DNA from: Actinobacteria bacterium UBA7422
GTDB taxonomy: Bacteria; Actinomycetota; Actinomycetes; S36-B12
DNA: 8,836 bases
Assembly: GCA_002469525.1 (NCBI GenBank)
Contig: DKME01000005.1
Span: forward strand, 11,365-20,200
Direction: 5' to 3'
Both the position numbers and the translations under genes were made by a program. Below the pieces are notes generated by a model. That model was not told the DNA's origin and made no database searches. It worked only from the letters and a program-made list of their open reading frames with translations. Of the stretch, positions 1 to 7,119 are shown one piece after another (positions within the stretch are counted from its first letter, which is position 1; each line of letters opens with the position of its first letter).

Positions 1-424
1 TCCAGTTTTCATGAGCGAGATCGGCCTTTGGCCCTGCGAAAGCCGCCAGAATGTCAGAACTACATACTCCGCAGGCGCTAGTGGTCATGAATGCTTTCGG
101 CCGCGGACCGTTAATCCCAGGTGCCAGAGTGACCAAGACCGTGTCAATATCTTCCATATCTTTGCTTTCGGAGTCGCTCTCACTTGACCGGCCCGCGAAT
201 TCTTGAATTGTCTCAATGTCACCCTGCTGGAAAACGTCAGATTCGTTAATCAACCAGCCACAGACCAGCTCGGTATCACTCCCGGGTGTTCGCATCGTGG
301 TGACGAGGACTTCACCGTCCAATACGAGGGTGAGGGGTGCCTCCACCGCCAAGCGATCAACGTGGGTTTGAGCCGCTCCTGCTCGGAACCGCACGGTTGA
401 TCTCGACTGCGTTGAAACACTCAC
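1..424 (-). CDS. fdhD: Formate dehydrogenase accessory sulfurtransferase FdhD, 3'-truncated by window edge
   Basis: FdhD transfers sulfur from a cysteine desulfurase to the bis-MGD (molybdenum or tungsten) cofactor before it enters formate dehydrogenase; it acts in the cytoplasm. The minus-strand frame is open from a GTG at 424-422 to the window edge and gives 141 residues. Visible family marks are the N-terminal block RLAVEAPLTLVLDGE (residues 24-38), the block MRTPGSDTELVCGWLINE (44-61), and TTSACGVC with the CxxC cysteines at about 118 and 121, equivalent to the sulfur-carrying CGVC of E. coli FdhD. The remaining C-terminal half lies beyond position 1. An in-frame TAG, the stop of fhs, immediately precedes the GTG, so translation cannot start further upstream. 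I see no good Shine-Dalgarno sequence, so reinitiation after fhs is likely. A Ser/Asp/Glu-rich stretch at residues 80-93 may be a small insertion. Family identity is firm; the exact start is fairly firm. Confidence 0.9.
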   Translation of the reverse strand, partial: MSVSTQSRSTVRFRAGAAQTHVDRLAVEAPLTLVLDGEVLVTTMRTPGSDTELVCGWLINESDVFQQGDIETIQEFAGRSSESDSESKDMEDIDTVLVTLAPGINGPRPKAFMTTSACGVCSSDILAAFAGPKADLAHENW

Positions 425-2086
425 CTAGAACAGTCCAACAACCGCGCCGTCGATGACATCAATTTTTTCACTTGATGGCACCTTGGGCAAGCCAGGCATG
501 GTCATAACGTCTCCACAGACCATGACAATGAACTCTGCACCGGCGGCAAGTCGAACCTCGCGGATATTAATACTGTGGCCGGTCGGGGCACCGCGCAAAG
601 TTGGATCTGTTGAAAAGGAATACTGTGTTTTTGCCACGCACACGGGGAAATGCCCGTAACCCGCAGCCTCTAGCTCCTTGATTTGCGTCCGTATTTTCTT
701 GTCAGCGGTAACCTCTGATGCTCCATAAACTCTGTGAGCGATAGCTTCAATTTTGGCAAACAGCGACAAATCGTCTTCGTAGACAAAAGTCATGCTGGAT
801 TGGGTTTCGCACGCTGCTACAACTTTTTCAGCAAGTGCAGCTGCACCTGGACCACCGTCAGCCCAATGGTTGGCCAGCACGACTTCAGCGCCAAGAGCCT
901 TTACTCGTTCTGTGAGTAGTGCGATTTCGGCGTCAGTGTCAGTGGTGAATTTATTAATGGACACGATTGCTGGCAAGCCGTACACGTCGCGCACATTGCT
1001 GATGTGACGCTCGAGGTTCACAAGGCCAGCGGAAAGTGCATCGAGGTCCTCGTCCGTTCCATGGTCCATTCCACCGTGAAACTTTAAGGCTCGAACAGTT
1101 GCGACGATGACCACAACCGATGGACGAAGTCCTGACTTGCGACATTTGATGTCAATAAACTTCTCGGCTCCAAGGTCCGCCCCGAAACCAGCCTCCGTTA
1201 CAACGTAGTCAGCAAGTTTCATTGCAGCGCTCGTTGCAATCACGCTATTGCATCCGTGAGCAATATTTGCGAAAGGGCCACCATGTACAAACGCAGGTGT
1301 GTTCTCCAGCGTTTGAACTAGATTCGGTGCTAGGGCATCTTTGAGCAACACAGTCATTGCGCCTTCAGCGTTGAGCTCCCGAGCGGTAACCGGTCGACGG
1401 TCCCGCGTGTAGCCAATCACGATATTGCCCATGCGCTCTTTGAGATCCTCAAGTGAGGTCGCGAGGCAGAAAATCGCCATAATCTCAGAGGCAACCACGA
1501 TGTCAAAGCCGTCGGATCTTGGGAAACCATTTCCTGGACCACCGAGTGCAACGGTTATGTCTCGTAACGCCCGGTCGTTCATGTCAACAACGCGCTTCCA
1601 CGTGATCCGTCGCACGTCAATATCGAGTGTGTTGCCATGATGGACGTGGTTGTCAATCAATGCGGCCAACAGGTTGTTTGCAAGCCCAATTGCGCCAAAG
1701 TCACCCGTGAAGTGCAGGTTGATGTCCTCCATGGGAACAATTTGGGCCTTGCCTCCACCAGCTGCGCCACCCTTCATGCCAAAAACTGGGCCCAGGGAAG
1801 GCTCGCGCAGGCACACCATGACGTCTTTACCGATATGGCTCAACCCGTCGGCTAAGCCGACGCTGGTCGTGGTTTTCCCTTCACCCGGGGGAGTGGGACT
1901 GATTGCCGTGACAAGGATCAGGTGCGAATCCGGTTTCGCAGGTAGGTCGGCGAGATAGGAAAGATGGACCTTTGCTTTGTAGTGCCCGTAGGGTTCGATG
2001 TTGGCAAGAGGAATCCCCAACTTTGCCGCAATGTCACCGATCGGTTCCATGGTTGCGGCCTGGGCGATTTCAATGTCAGAAAGCAT
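425..2086 (-). CDS. fhs: Formate-tetrahydrofolate ligase (10-formyl-THF synthetase)
   Basis: Catalyses formate + ATP + THF to 10-formyl-THF + ADP + Pi, reversibly; cytoplasmic and normally a homotetramer. The 553 residues match the usual 550-560. The nucleotide-binding loop PTPPGEGKTTT is at residues 64-74, the signature GMKGGAAGGG at 103-112, and PMEDINLHFTGDF at 118-130. Other conserved blocks are LGGPGNGFPR (181-190), NTPAFVHGGPFANIAHGCNS (262-281) and TEAGFGADLGAEKFIDIKCR (297-316). The protein ends in GLF, a common C-terminus for this family. The ATG at 2086 has AAAGGA five bases upstream. Two signature positions differ from the consensus I remember: Lys113 where Tyr is common and Gly131 where His is common. 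The neighbours (C1-amine dehydrogenase, ETF, FdhD) suggest it may work in the 10-formyl-THF to formate direction here, yielding ATP for a dissimilatory C1 route. A biosynthetic role supplying formyl-THF remains possible. Confidence 0.97.
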   Translation of the reverse strand: MLSDIEIAQAATMEPIGDIAAKLGIPLANIEPYGHYKAKVHLSYLADLPAKPDSHLILVTAISPTPPGEGKTTTSVGLADGLSHIGKDVMVCLREPSLGPVFGMKGGAAGGGKAQIVPMEDINLHFTGDFGAIGLANNLLAALIDNHVHHGNTLDIDVRRITWKRVVDMNDRALRDITVALGGPGNGFPRSDGFDIVVASEIMAIFCLATSLEDLKERMGNIVIGYTRDRRPVTARELNAEGAMTVLLKDALAPNLVQTLENTPAFVHGGPFANIAHGCNSVIATSAAMKLADYVVTEAGFGADLGAEKFIDIKCRKSGLRPSVVVIVATVRALKFHGGMDHGTDEDLDALSAGLVNLERHISNVRDVYGLPAIVSINKFTTDTDAEIALLTERVKALGAEVVLANHWADGGPGAAALAEKVVAACETQSSMTFVYEDDLSLFAKIEAIAHRVYGASEVTADKKIRTQIKELEAAGYGHFPVCVAKTQYSFSTDPTLRGAPTGHSINIREVRLAAGAEFIVMVCGDVMTMPGLPKVPSSEKIDVIDGAVVGLF

Positions 2087-2091
2087 GTAAA

Positions 2092-2097
2092 TCCTTT
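2092..2097 (-). promoter_or_regulatory. Shine-Dalgarno of fhs
   Basis: On the minus strand AAAGGA lies five bases before the ATG of fhs, in the 28-bp gap after etfA. It supports the start at 2086. No promoter-like or terminator-like structure is visible in this gap, so fhs is probably read from the same transcript as etfBA. Confidence 0.75.
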
Positions 2098-2114
2098 GAT
2101 GTTAGGGATGGGGC

Positions 2115-3083
2115 TTAAGACTTTGAGGCTTGAATTTCGTTGAGCACGAGAGGAAGAATCTGATTCACGTCGCCAACAATTATGTAGTCAGCGTGGTTCA
2201 TAATCGTTGCGTCGGCGTCTGTATTAATCGCGATCAGTGTTTTGCTGTTCTTGCAACCGGCGAGGTGTTGTGTTGCCCCGCTAATCCCGCAAGCCAGATA
2301 GAGGTCCGGAGCGACTTTTGTCCCGGTTTGGCCGACCTGCTCGGCATGTGGTCTCCAGCCCGCACTTGTCACAACGCGAGTGCAACCTACGGTGCCGCCC
2401 AGCGCGCCAGCGATTTCCTCCAAGATCGTAAACCCTTCTGGGCCACCCATCCCTCGACCGCCTGAGACAATTACCTTCGCTTCAGGCAAAGTGACACCGC
2501 CGGTACTAGCCCCGATTCGGTTGATAACGCGCACGGCTAAATCGTGTTCGCTGACCGTTGCCGTGAACTCTTTGAGCGTGCCAGCTGCGGGTGCGGGTGT
2601 TGCCTCCGTGCTGTGAGGGAAAACTGTCGCAATCACAACGTCAGCGGTAACGTCCACTTCCTCATGCAGGTTCCCGGCCCAGCGTGCCCGAACAATCTGG
2701 TGTGGGTCACCGATCGAAATGCTGTAGCAATCTGCGGTGAAAGGACGGTCGGTGATTGCAGCAACGTGCGCAAGAACTTCATTGCCCCGAGCGCTGCTTG
2801 CGGCCACGAGTGCCTTGGCGCCAGTTGAAACAAGTAGTTCAACTAGGGCGCGTGCCGCGGCAAGTGGGGCGTAGTCCGAATAGCCGGCAATTTCAACGAC
2901 ATGAACTATCTGCGCGCCATACTGGGCAAGTTCTGCTGCAGCCGCTGTTACATCAAGGCCGGCTCCGCCGCCACCCACGAGCACTGCTTGAACGTCTGGG
3001 TCGAGGTTGCGCGCGAACGTGAGGGCTTGGAAAGTTAATGGGTCGATAGTCCCACGGTCATGGTCGGCGAAAACTAACATCAT
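2115..3083 (-). CDS. etfA: Electron transfer flavoprotein, alpha subunit
   Basis: The alpha subunit carries the FAD of the ETF heterodimer, which takes electrons from a flavin dehydrogenase and usually passes them to ETF:quinone oxidoreductase. It has 322 residues, normal for the family. The N-terminal alpha/beta domain (about 1-185) is followed by the FAD domain with VSGGRGMGG at 206-214. The strongest family block is the 251-292 region: GQTGTKVAP at 251-259, then YLACGISGATQHLAG (262-276), ending in the IAINTDADA strand and loop. The ATG at 3083-3081 overlaps the etfB stop as ATGA, the classical sign of translational coupling. AGGAG lies seven bases upstream, inside etfB, and favours the first of the two adjacent ATG codons. 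The position directly after the C1-amine dehydrogenase suggests this ETF is its dedicated acceptor. Nothing seen here points to a bifurcating ETF, but that was not tested. Confidence 0.96.
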   Translation of the reverse strand: MMLVFADHDRGTIDPLTFQALTFARNLDPDVQAVLVGGGGAGLDVTAAAAELAQYGAQIVHVVEIAGYSDYAPLAAARALVELLVSTGAKALVAASSARGNEVLAHVAAITDRPFTADCYSISIGDPHQIVRARWAGNLHEEVDVTADVVIATVFPHSTEATPAPAAGTLKEFTATVSEHDLAVRVINRIGASTGGVTLPEAKVIVSGGRGMGGPEGFTILEEIAGALGGTVGCTRVVTSAGWRPHAEQVGQTGTKVAPDLYLACGISGATQHLAGCKNSKTLIAINTDADATIMNHADYIIVGDVNQILPLVLNEIQASKS

Positions 3084-3838
3084 TGCATTACTCCTATTTG
3101 CTTAAGTACTTCAACCAGTGCTTTTGCAGCGTCTGGGCCGGTACCGAGGTCCGTTGCTCCCTTGCTCGTGGACACTGGGACTCGCAGCGTTGTGCGAACC
3201 GTGGTTTGTGCTGGAATCGTGATGCTGACCTTGTCCACCGGCTTTTTGCGCGCCTTAATGCGGCCTGGTACCGAGGGATACCTGGGAATATTCAAACCAT
3301 CAAGGACGGTGATCACAGCGGGAAGGGTGACCTCGTAGACCTCTCGCGTGGAGCCAACCGCCCTTTCGCATGTGGCTCTGTTGGCCTCAATGTTCAGCCC
3401 CTTGACGTTGGTGACAACGGGCCGACCAAGTGCGTGGGCGATCCGAATACCCGTTTGATACCCGCCGGAGTCAGCGCTCTCACTACCAAGAATCACAAGA
3501 TCGAAATCGGTGGAGTCGTCTTTGATCGCTTGCGCAAGCAATGCGGCAGTTGCCTTGGAGTCAATCTCAACACCCTCGGTGTCAATGAGAACTGCTCGGT
3601 CGGCACCAATCGCCAATTGCTCTCGCAGTTGCTCTTCAGCGTCGGCGCCTCCCACGGAAAACAAAGTGATGCTGCCTCCGTGCGCCTCGACTAGACGCAC
3701 GGCAGCTTCAACGGCGTTTTCCTCGTGTGGGCTTAACGTTGCACCGATCCGGGAAGTATCGATTGACATGGAATCGTCGGTGAGCATGAAAGCACTACCA
3801 ACCAGTGGAACGCGTTTTACACATACAGCAATTTCCAT
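3080..3838 (-). CDS. etfB: Electron transfer flavoprotein, beta subunit
   Basis: The beta subunit of ETF binds AMP and forms most of the docking surface for the partner dehydrogenase. It has 252 residues, the normal size. It opens with the family start MEIAVCVKRVP, then DTSRIGATLSPHEENAVEAA (residues 27-46) and a Rossmann-like core. The diagnostic C-terminal block starts at about residue 160 with AVGSTREVYEVTLPAVITV and continues into GLNIPRYPSVPGRIKARKKP (180-199). The ATG at 3838 has AAGGAGA seven bases upstream. The gene starts 31 bp after the dehydrogenase stop and overlaps etfA by four bases, so it is cotranscribed with both. Confidence 0.96.
   Translation of the reverse strand: MEIAVCVKRVPLVGSAFMLTDDSMSIDTSRIGATLSPHEENAVEAAVRLVEAHGGSITLFSVGGADAEEQLREQLAIGADRAVLIDTEGVEIDSKATAALLAQAIKDDSTDFDLVILGSESADSGGYQTGIRIAHALGRPVVTNVKGLNIEANRATCERAVGSTREVYEVTLPAVITVLDGLNIPRYPSVPGRIKARKKPVDKVSITIPAQTTVRTTLRVPVSTSKGATDLGTGPDAAKALVEVLKQIGVMQ
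3091..3095 (-). promoter_or_regulatory. Shine-Dalgarno of etfA, inside the end of etfB
   Basis: AGGAG on the minus strand is seven bases before the first ATG of etfA and ten before the second. The spacing favours the first ATG. Because the site lies within etfB codons, translation of the two subunits is probably coupled, which would help equal production of the heterodimer. Confidence 0.75.
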
Positions 3839-3845
3839 TGAGGAT

Positions 3846-3852
3846 TCTCCTT
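3846..3852 (-). promoter_or_regulatory. Shine-Dalgarno of etfB
   Basis: AAGGAGA on the minus strand, seven bases before the ATG of etfB, is the strongest ribosome-binding site in the window. The 31-bp gap containing it shows no hairpin or promoter, so etfB is most likely read through from the upstream dehydrogenase gene. Confidence 0.8.
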
Positions 3853-3869
3853 AGATAGCTGAGTATCGA

Positions 3870-6389
3870 TTAGGAACGAACGCGTTCGTTCTCGGGGTCG
3901 AATAGTGGCTTGCTGCCGACCACGGCAACGGTGCAAGGCAGTCGATCTCCCATGTATTCAATTGCGAGTTCCGTACCAACTTTTGCGTACTCGGGTGGCA
4001 GGTAGGACATGATTAGGTGTTTACCAAGGGAAGGAGCCGACCCGGCGCTGTTAGCAAATGAGCGACGGCCTTTTGCGTCAATGAGTAGTTCCCCTTCGCG
4101 GGTGACTACGGGTTCCCAGCCAAGTGGGTAACGCTTTTCACCGGTAGACGACGTGTGGTCATCAATGAAAAGTGAGCACAGAATCGACGTGGGCTCTTCG
4201 GCGCGGTGCTTGACATAAGCGTCCTTGCCCACGAAATCCTGATCCTTGACCTTCGGGAACACCATGCCTGCTTCGACCATGTTGTAGCTGGTCTCGAGCT
4301 CGTTTCCGTAGGCGCGGTAGCTCTTTTCTAGACGCCCAGTTCCCACGGTGGCACCCGCCCCCGCTGCTATCAGACCGTGCGCCTTACCTGCTTCCCAAAT
4401 CATGTCCCAGAGCGCAAGCCCTGACTCAACGGGAACATAGAGTTCCCAACCCAGCTCACCAACATAGGAAATTCGGGACGCAAGCACTCGCACATTGCCG
4501 ATCTCGATGATTCGGTTGCTAGCAAACGGAAAGCCTTCATTGCTGACATCGTCTTGGGTGATGGACTCCAGGACAAGACGTGCATTTGGTCCCCAAAGCC
4601 CGATTGTCGTCATGCCCGATGTTTGGTCAGATATGTGGGCGGTTCCATCTTCTGGGAGGTTGTTGGCAAACGCCTTCTTGTCGGCCATGCCATGCGCTCC
4701 ACCGGTAACGACGCGGAAGTGGTTCTTGGCTAGACGCATGACCGTGAGGTCAGCTTTGAACCCACCATTAGGTGCTAGAACCGGGGTATAGATGGTTTTG
4801 CCCACGGCGACATCCATTTGGCGGACAACAGTTTTTTGAACCACGTCAAGAGCTTTTGGACCTGTTACGTCAAATATGACAAATGCGGTGAGGTCTGCGA
4901 TCGCGCATGTTTCACGAAGTTGCAAGTGCTCGGCATTGATGATCGGTGACCACCAGCGCGACTCCCACTCGGCGGTACGCGGCATAACCGCGTCACCGAA
5001 CTTGGTAACGAGTTCTGCATTGGCTTCATACCATTGTGGTCTTTCCATGCCACCTGCTTCGAAGAAGAAGGCACCCAGTGACTTTTCGCGCTCATAGAAT
5101 GGGGACACGCGCACTCCACGAAGCGACTCCCACTGCTCCGATGGGTGCACGATTCCGTACATTTTGTTGAAGCCTTCGAAGCAGCGAGCTTGGATGTACT
5201 CGTGGCTCATCTGGAAATCTTGGAAACGGGAATACTCTTCACCATGCCAGTCAATTTCCGAGACACCAAGAACCATGTCTTCTGCGATTGCCCGTCCAAC
5301 TCCCGGACCTTCCTTCACCCAGACTGCGGAAGCGGACCACAGTCCCTTGACGTTGGGTGCTTCACCCAAGATCGGCATGCTGTCAGGTACGAGTGATAGC
5401 AAGCCATTGATTGCGTACTTCTCACCGATTGATTCATCACCGACGATTTCTGGCATAAGCTCAAGTGCGTGCTCATCTTGGATATCGAAATCCTCTTGTG
5501 TGAAGGGAAATTCTGTCGGGGTTAGTGCCGCTTCAGCGTTGCTCGGGATGTCTTCGACCTTGTACAGGATCGGACGGTGAGCGTAGGAGCCAATTTCCAG
5601 GCCGGTTCCGTGCTGGCGCTCGTACATGTTCGTATCCATGTCACGAACAACCGGATACTCAATGTCTGACTTTGCGTCCAAGAACATGGGCACAGGGCCG
5701 ATATCTTTCATTTGGTGAACTGCGGGTGTCAGCGGAATGGATACGCCCGCCATGGCTGCCAGCTTGGGTCCCCAGCAGCCGGTCGCAATAACGACGTAGT
5801 CGCATTCAATTTCCCCCTTGTCTGTTACAACAGATTTGATCCGGTCATCTTCTACGACAATATCCAGCACTTCGGTGTTGGCCGAGACCGTTAATGCGCC
5901 CTTTTCCATAGCGTCTTCGCGCATCAACGTGCCCATGCGAAGGGAGTCCACAACGCCAGCAGAAGTGGTTTGGAAACCGCCCAAAATTATGGTTTCGTCG
6001 ATATAGGGAACGATTTCCTTGATTTCTTCCGGGGTGAGTAAGGACGAGTGATCAATTCCGAATGCGCGGGCAGACTGCATGCGACGGTGGAACTCTTGCA
6101 TGCGTTCTGGTGTACGTGCGACTTCAATGCCACCGGATTCCACGAAGACACCGAATTCTTTGTATTGGCGCATACTGTCCAGTGTTAGCTCGGACATTTC
6201 CTTTGTGTGGTCAACCGGGAAAATAAAGTTAGACGCGTGACCCGTTGAACCGCCGGGGTTGGGGAGTGGGCCTTTGTCGATCTGAACGATCTCTTTCCAG
6301 CCGAGTTTTGCCAAGTGGTAAACGACCGAGTTACCGACAATTCCCGCGCCGATAACAACTACTTTGGCTTTCGATGGTACTTCACTCAT
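3870..6389 (-). CDS. Dimethylglycine/sarcosine dehydrogenase-like flavoprotein fused to a GcvT-type aminomethyltransferase domain
   Basis: Predicted to oxidise an N-methyl amine at FAD and transfer the C1 unit to THF as 5,10-methylene-THF. It has 839 residues from the chosen start; A. globiformis dimethylglycine oxidase is about 830. The N-terminal DAO fold has GAGIVG at 14-19. It is followed by GGSTGHA, whose His51 matches the histidine that binds FAD covalently in this family. His225 (AVHQMK) and Tyr256 (NMYERQHG) match active-site residues I recall from the Arthrobacter enzyme. A linker domain (about 375-445, RVSPFYERE) leads to the folate-binding GcvT domain (about 465-839), with Asp547 in KADLTVMRL and SYVGELGWELYVP (641-653). 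The ATG at 6389 is preferred over 6395 because AAGGA lies six bases before it and abuts the other. Adjacent etfBA argues for a dehydrogenase, not an oxygen-using oxidase. Substrate is unproven: dimethylglycine, sarcosine or a related amine. Confidence 0.9.
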   Translation of the reverse strand: MSEVPSKAKVVVIGAGIVGNSVVYHLAKLGWKEIVQIDKGPLPNPGGSTGHASNFIFPVDHTKEMSELTLDSMRQYKEFGVFVESGGIEVARTPERMQEFHRRMQSARAFGIDHSSLLTPEEIKEIVPYIDETIILGGFQTTSAGVVDSLRMGTLMREDAMEKGALTVSANTEVLDIVVEDDRIKSVVTDKGEIECDYVVIATGCWGPKLAAMAGVSIPLTPAVHQMKDIGPVPMFLDAKSDIEYPVVRDMDTNMYERQHGTGLEIGSYAHRPILYKVEDIPSNAEAALTPTEFPFTQEDFDIQDEHALELMPEIVGDESIGEKYAINGLLSLVPDSMPILGEAPNVKGLWSASAVWVKEGPGVGRAIAEDMVLGVSEIDWHGEEYSRFQDFQMSHEYIQARCFEGFNKMYGIVHPSEQWESLRGVRVSPFYEREKSLGAFFFEAGGMERPQWYEANAELVTKFGDAVMPRTAEWESRWWSPIINAEHLQLRETCAIADLTAFVIFDVTGPKALDVVQKTVVRQMDVAVGKTIYTPVLAPNGGFKADLTVMRLAKNHFRVVTGGAHGMADKKAFANNLPEDGTAHISDQTSGMTTIGLWGPNARLVLESITQDDVSNEGFPFASNRIIEIGNVRVLASRISYVGELGWELYVPVESGLALWDMIWEAGKAHGLIAAGAGATVGTGRLEKSYRAYGNELETSYNMVEAGMVFPKVKDQDFVGKDAYVKHRAEEPTSILCSLFIDDHTSSTGEKRYPLGWEPVVTREGELLIDAKGRRSFANSAGSAPSLGKHLIMSYLPPEYAKVGTELAIEYMGDRLPCTVAVVGSKPLFDPENERVRS

Positions 6390-6395
6390 TTGCAT

Positions 6396-6400
6396 TCCTT
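6396..6400 (-). promoter_or_regulatory. Shine-Dalgarno that decides the start of the dehydrogenase
   Basis: The minus strand reads AAGGA, then ATGCAA, then ATG. The AAGGA abuts the first ATG (6395) with no spacing but sits six bases before the second (6389), so the second is the likely start and the protein begins MSEVPSKAK. The 47-bp gap after the GntR gene holds nothing else I can recognise, so readthrough from the regulator gene is likely. Confidence 0.75.
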
Positions 6401-6436
6401 TACTGGGGTGGGTTCATTTCTTGTCTACTACGGGTA

Positions 6437-7066
6437 TTACAGGGCCTTGCGCATTTCGTCTTCGAAGTCGTTAATGTGGCGGGTCATTATTTTTACGGCT
6501 AACCGCGCATTTGAGTCTCGAATCGCCGTGAGCAACTCTGCGTGTTCTTCGACGGCTTCAGTGAGATTTTCCACGTTGTCCAGCGCCAAGAACCAAATAC
6601 GCAGTGCATGGGTGTAATAGCGATTGAGGTCAGAGATGAGGAATGAATTGTGAGTCGCGGCATACACCCGATGGTGAATTCGCTCGTCTAGATCAATCAA
6701 CGTCCGAATATCAACATTCTTGTGTTCTCGGATTTCGGCCAATAGTTGATCGATCGCTGCGACGTCTGAATCGTCACGGCGTTCTGCGGCTATCCCGGCG
6801 GCGAATGGCTCAAGAACTGCTCGGACCTCACTCAACGCACGCAGATCACGGACGTCGACACCTGCAACAAACATCCCTCTTCGGGGGTACACGTCTACCA
6901 AGTGGTCATTGGCCAATGTTCGCAGTGCTTCTCGGATTGGGGTTCGACCTAAGCCGAGGGAATCCTGAAGCTCAGCTTCGGACAGGACTGAACCTGGCGC
7001 TAATTCCGCCGTCACGATCAGACGCCGAATGCTCGAGTATGCCTGCTCGGCTAAAGAATCACTCAC
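6437..7066 (-). CDS. GntR-family transcriptional regulator, FadR/FCD subfamily
   Basis: A DNA-binding regulator with an N-terminal winged helix (about residues 3-70) and an all-helical FCD ligand-binding domain (about 80-205). The winged helix shows LAEQAYSSIRRLIVTAEL, then LSEAELQDSLGLGRTPIREA with the typical GRTPIREAL recognition helix, and the wing VDVYPRRGMFV. The FCD domain has the metal/ligand residues Asp127 and His131 (DERIH), His175 (EEHAELL) and His197 (RHI), all present, so it probably binds a metal and a small carboxylate. It has 209 residues from a GTG at 7066. A longer TTG start at 7093 would add a hydrophobic tail overlapping the promoter-like DNA and is disfavoured. It probably controls this C1 cluster, with a methylated amine or breakdown product as effector; that is inference from position. 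It may also repress its own gene. Confidence 0.9.
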   Translation of the reverse strand: MSDSLAEQAYSSIRRLIVTAELAPGSVLSEAELQDSLGLGRTPIREALRTLANDHLVDVYPRRGMFVAGVDVRDLRALSEVRAVLEPFAAGIAAERRDDSDVAAIDQLLAEIREHKNVDIRTLIDLDERIHHRVYAATHNSFLISDLNRYYTHALRIWFLALDNVENLTEAVEEHAELLTAIRDSNARLAVKIMTRHINDFEDEMRKAL

Positions 7067-7083
7067 AAGAAGATAATATATCA
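7067..7083 (-). promoter_or_regulatory. Promoter-like -10 element giving a near-leaderless GntR transcript
   Basis: On the minus strand TATTAT (7078-7073) lies six bases before the GTG start. This is the spacing expected of a leaderless transcript that begins at or next to the start codon. The overlapping register TG-A-TATATT (7083-7075) reads as an extended -10 and would start transcription within about two bases of the GTG. I see no good -35 box at 17-18 bp and no Shine-Dalgarno before the GTG, which agrees with a leaderless start. The region is strikingly AT-rich compared with the genes on both sides. Confidence 0.5.
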
Positions 7084-7098
7084 GAAAATGCAAGACTT

Positions 7099-7119
7099 AT
7101 ATTCGTATTATGAAAATAT
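7099..7119. promoter_or_regulatory. Imperfect palindrome, candidate operator upstream of the GntR gene
   Basis: A 21-bp imperfect inverted repeat centred on 7109, with outer arms ATATT (7099-7103) and AATAT (7115-7119) and a short matching AT/AT pair either side of the centre. A second pair of arms, CAAGA (7091-7095) and TCTTG (7119-7123), lies around it. FCD-type GntR regulators commonly bind short palindromes near their own promoter, and this one lies just upstream of the proposed -10. AT-rich DNA yields such repeats by chance, so this is only a candidate. Confidence 0.3.

Noticed and set aside
203..400. 65-residue open frame on the plus strand
   Set aside because: It lies antisense to fdhD, whose minus-strand translation matches the family, including the CGVC motif. 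The plus-strand product resembles nothing.
3083..3694. 203-residue open frame on the plus strand
   Set aside because: It is antisense to etfB for its whole length, and its product has no recognisable domain; it is a shadow of etfB codon use.
6393..6395. ATG at 6395 as the start of the dehydrogenase
   Set aside because: The AAGGA ribosome-binding site abuts it with no spacing; the ATG six bases downstream has proper spacing.
6390..6436. Possible glycine riboswitch or terminator before the dehydrogenase
   Set aside because: The gap is only 47 bp and shows no hairpin, no T-run and no riboswitch-like core; it is too short for a glycine aptamer.
7064..7093. TTG at 7093 as the start of the GntR gene
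   Set aside because: It would add MHFLIYYLL, a hydrophobic tail unlike the family, encoded by the DNA that looks like the promoter. The GTG at 7066 gives a normal N-terminus.
7073..7093. TTGCAT (7093-7088) and TATTAT (7078-7073) as a -35/-10 pair
   Set aside because: The spacer would be only nine bases, far short of the 16-18 needed.
6643..7113. 156-residue open frame on the plus strand, possible divergent gene
   Set aside because: It lies antisense to the GntR gene and its promoter-like gap. It has no recognisable domain and offers no better explanation than the clear GntR protein.
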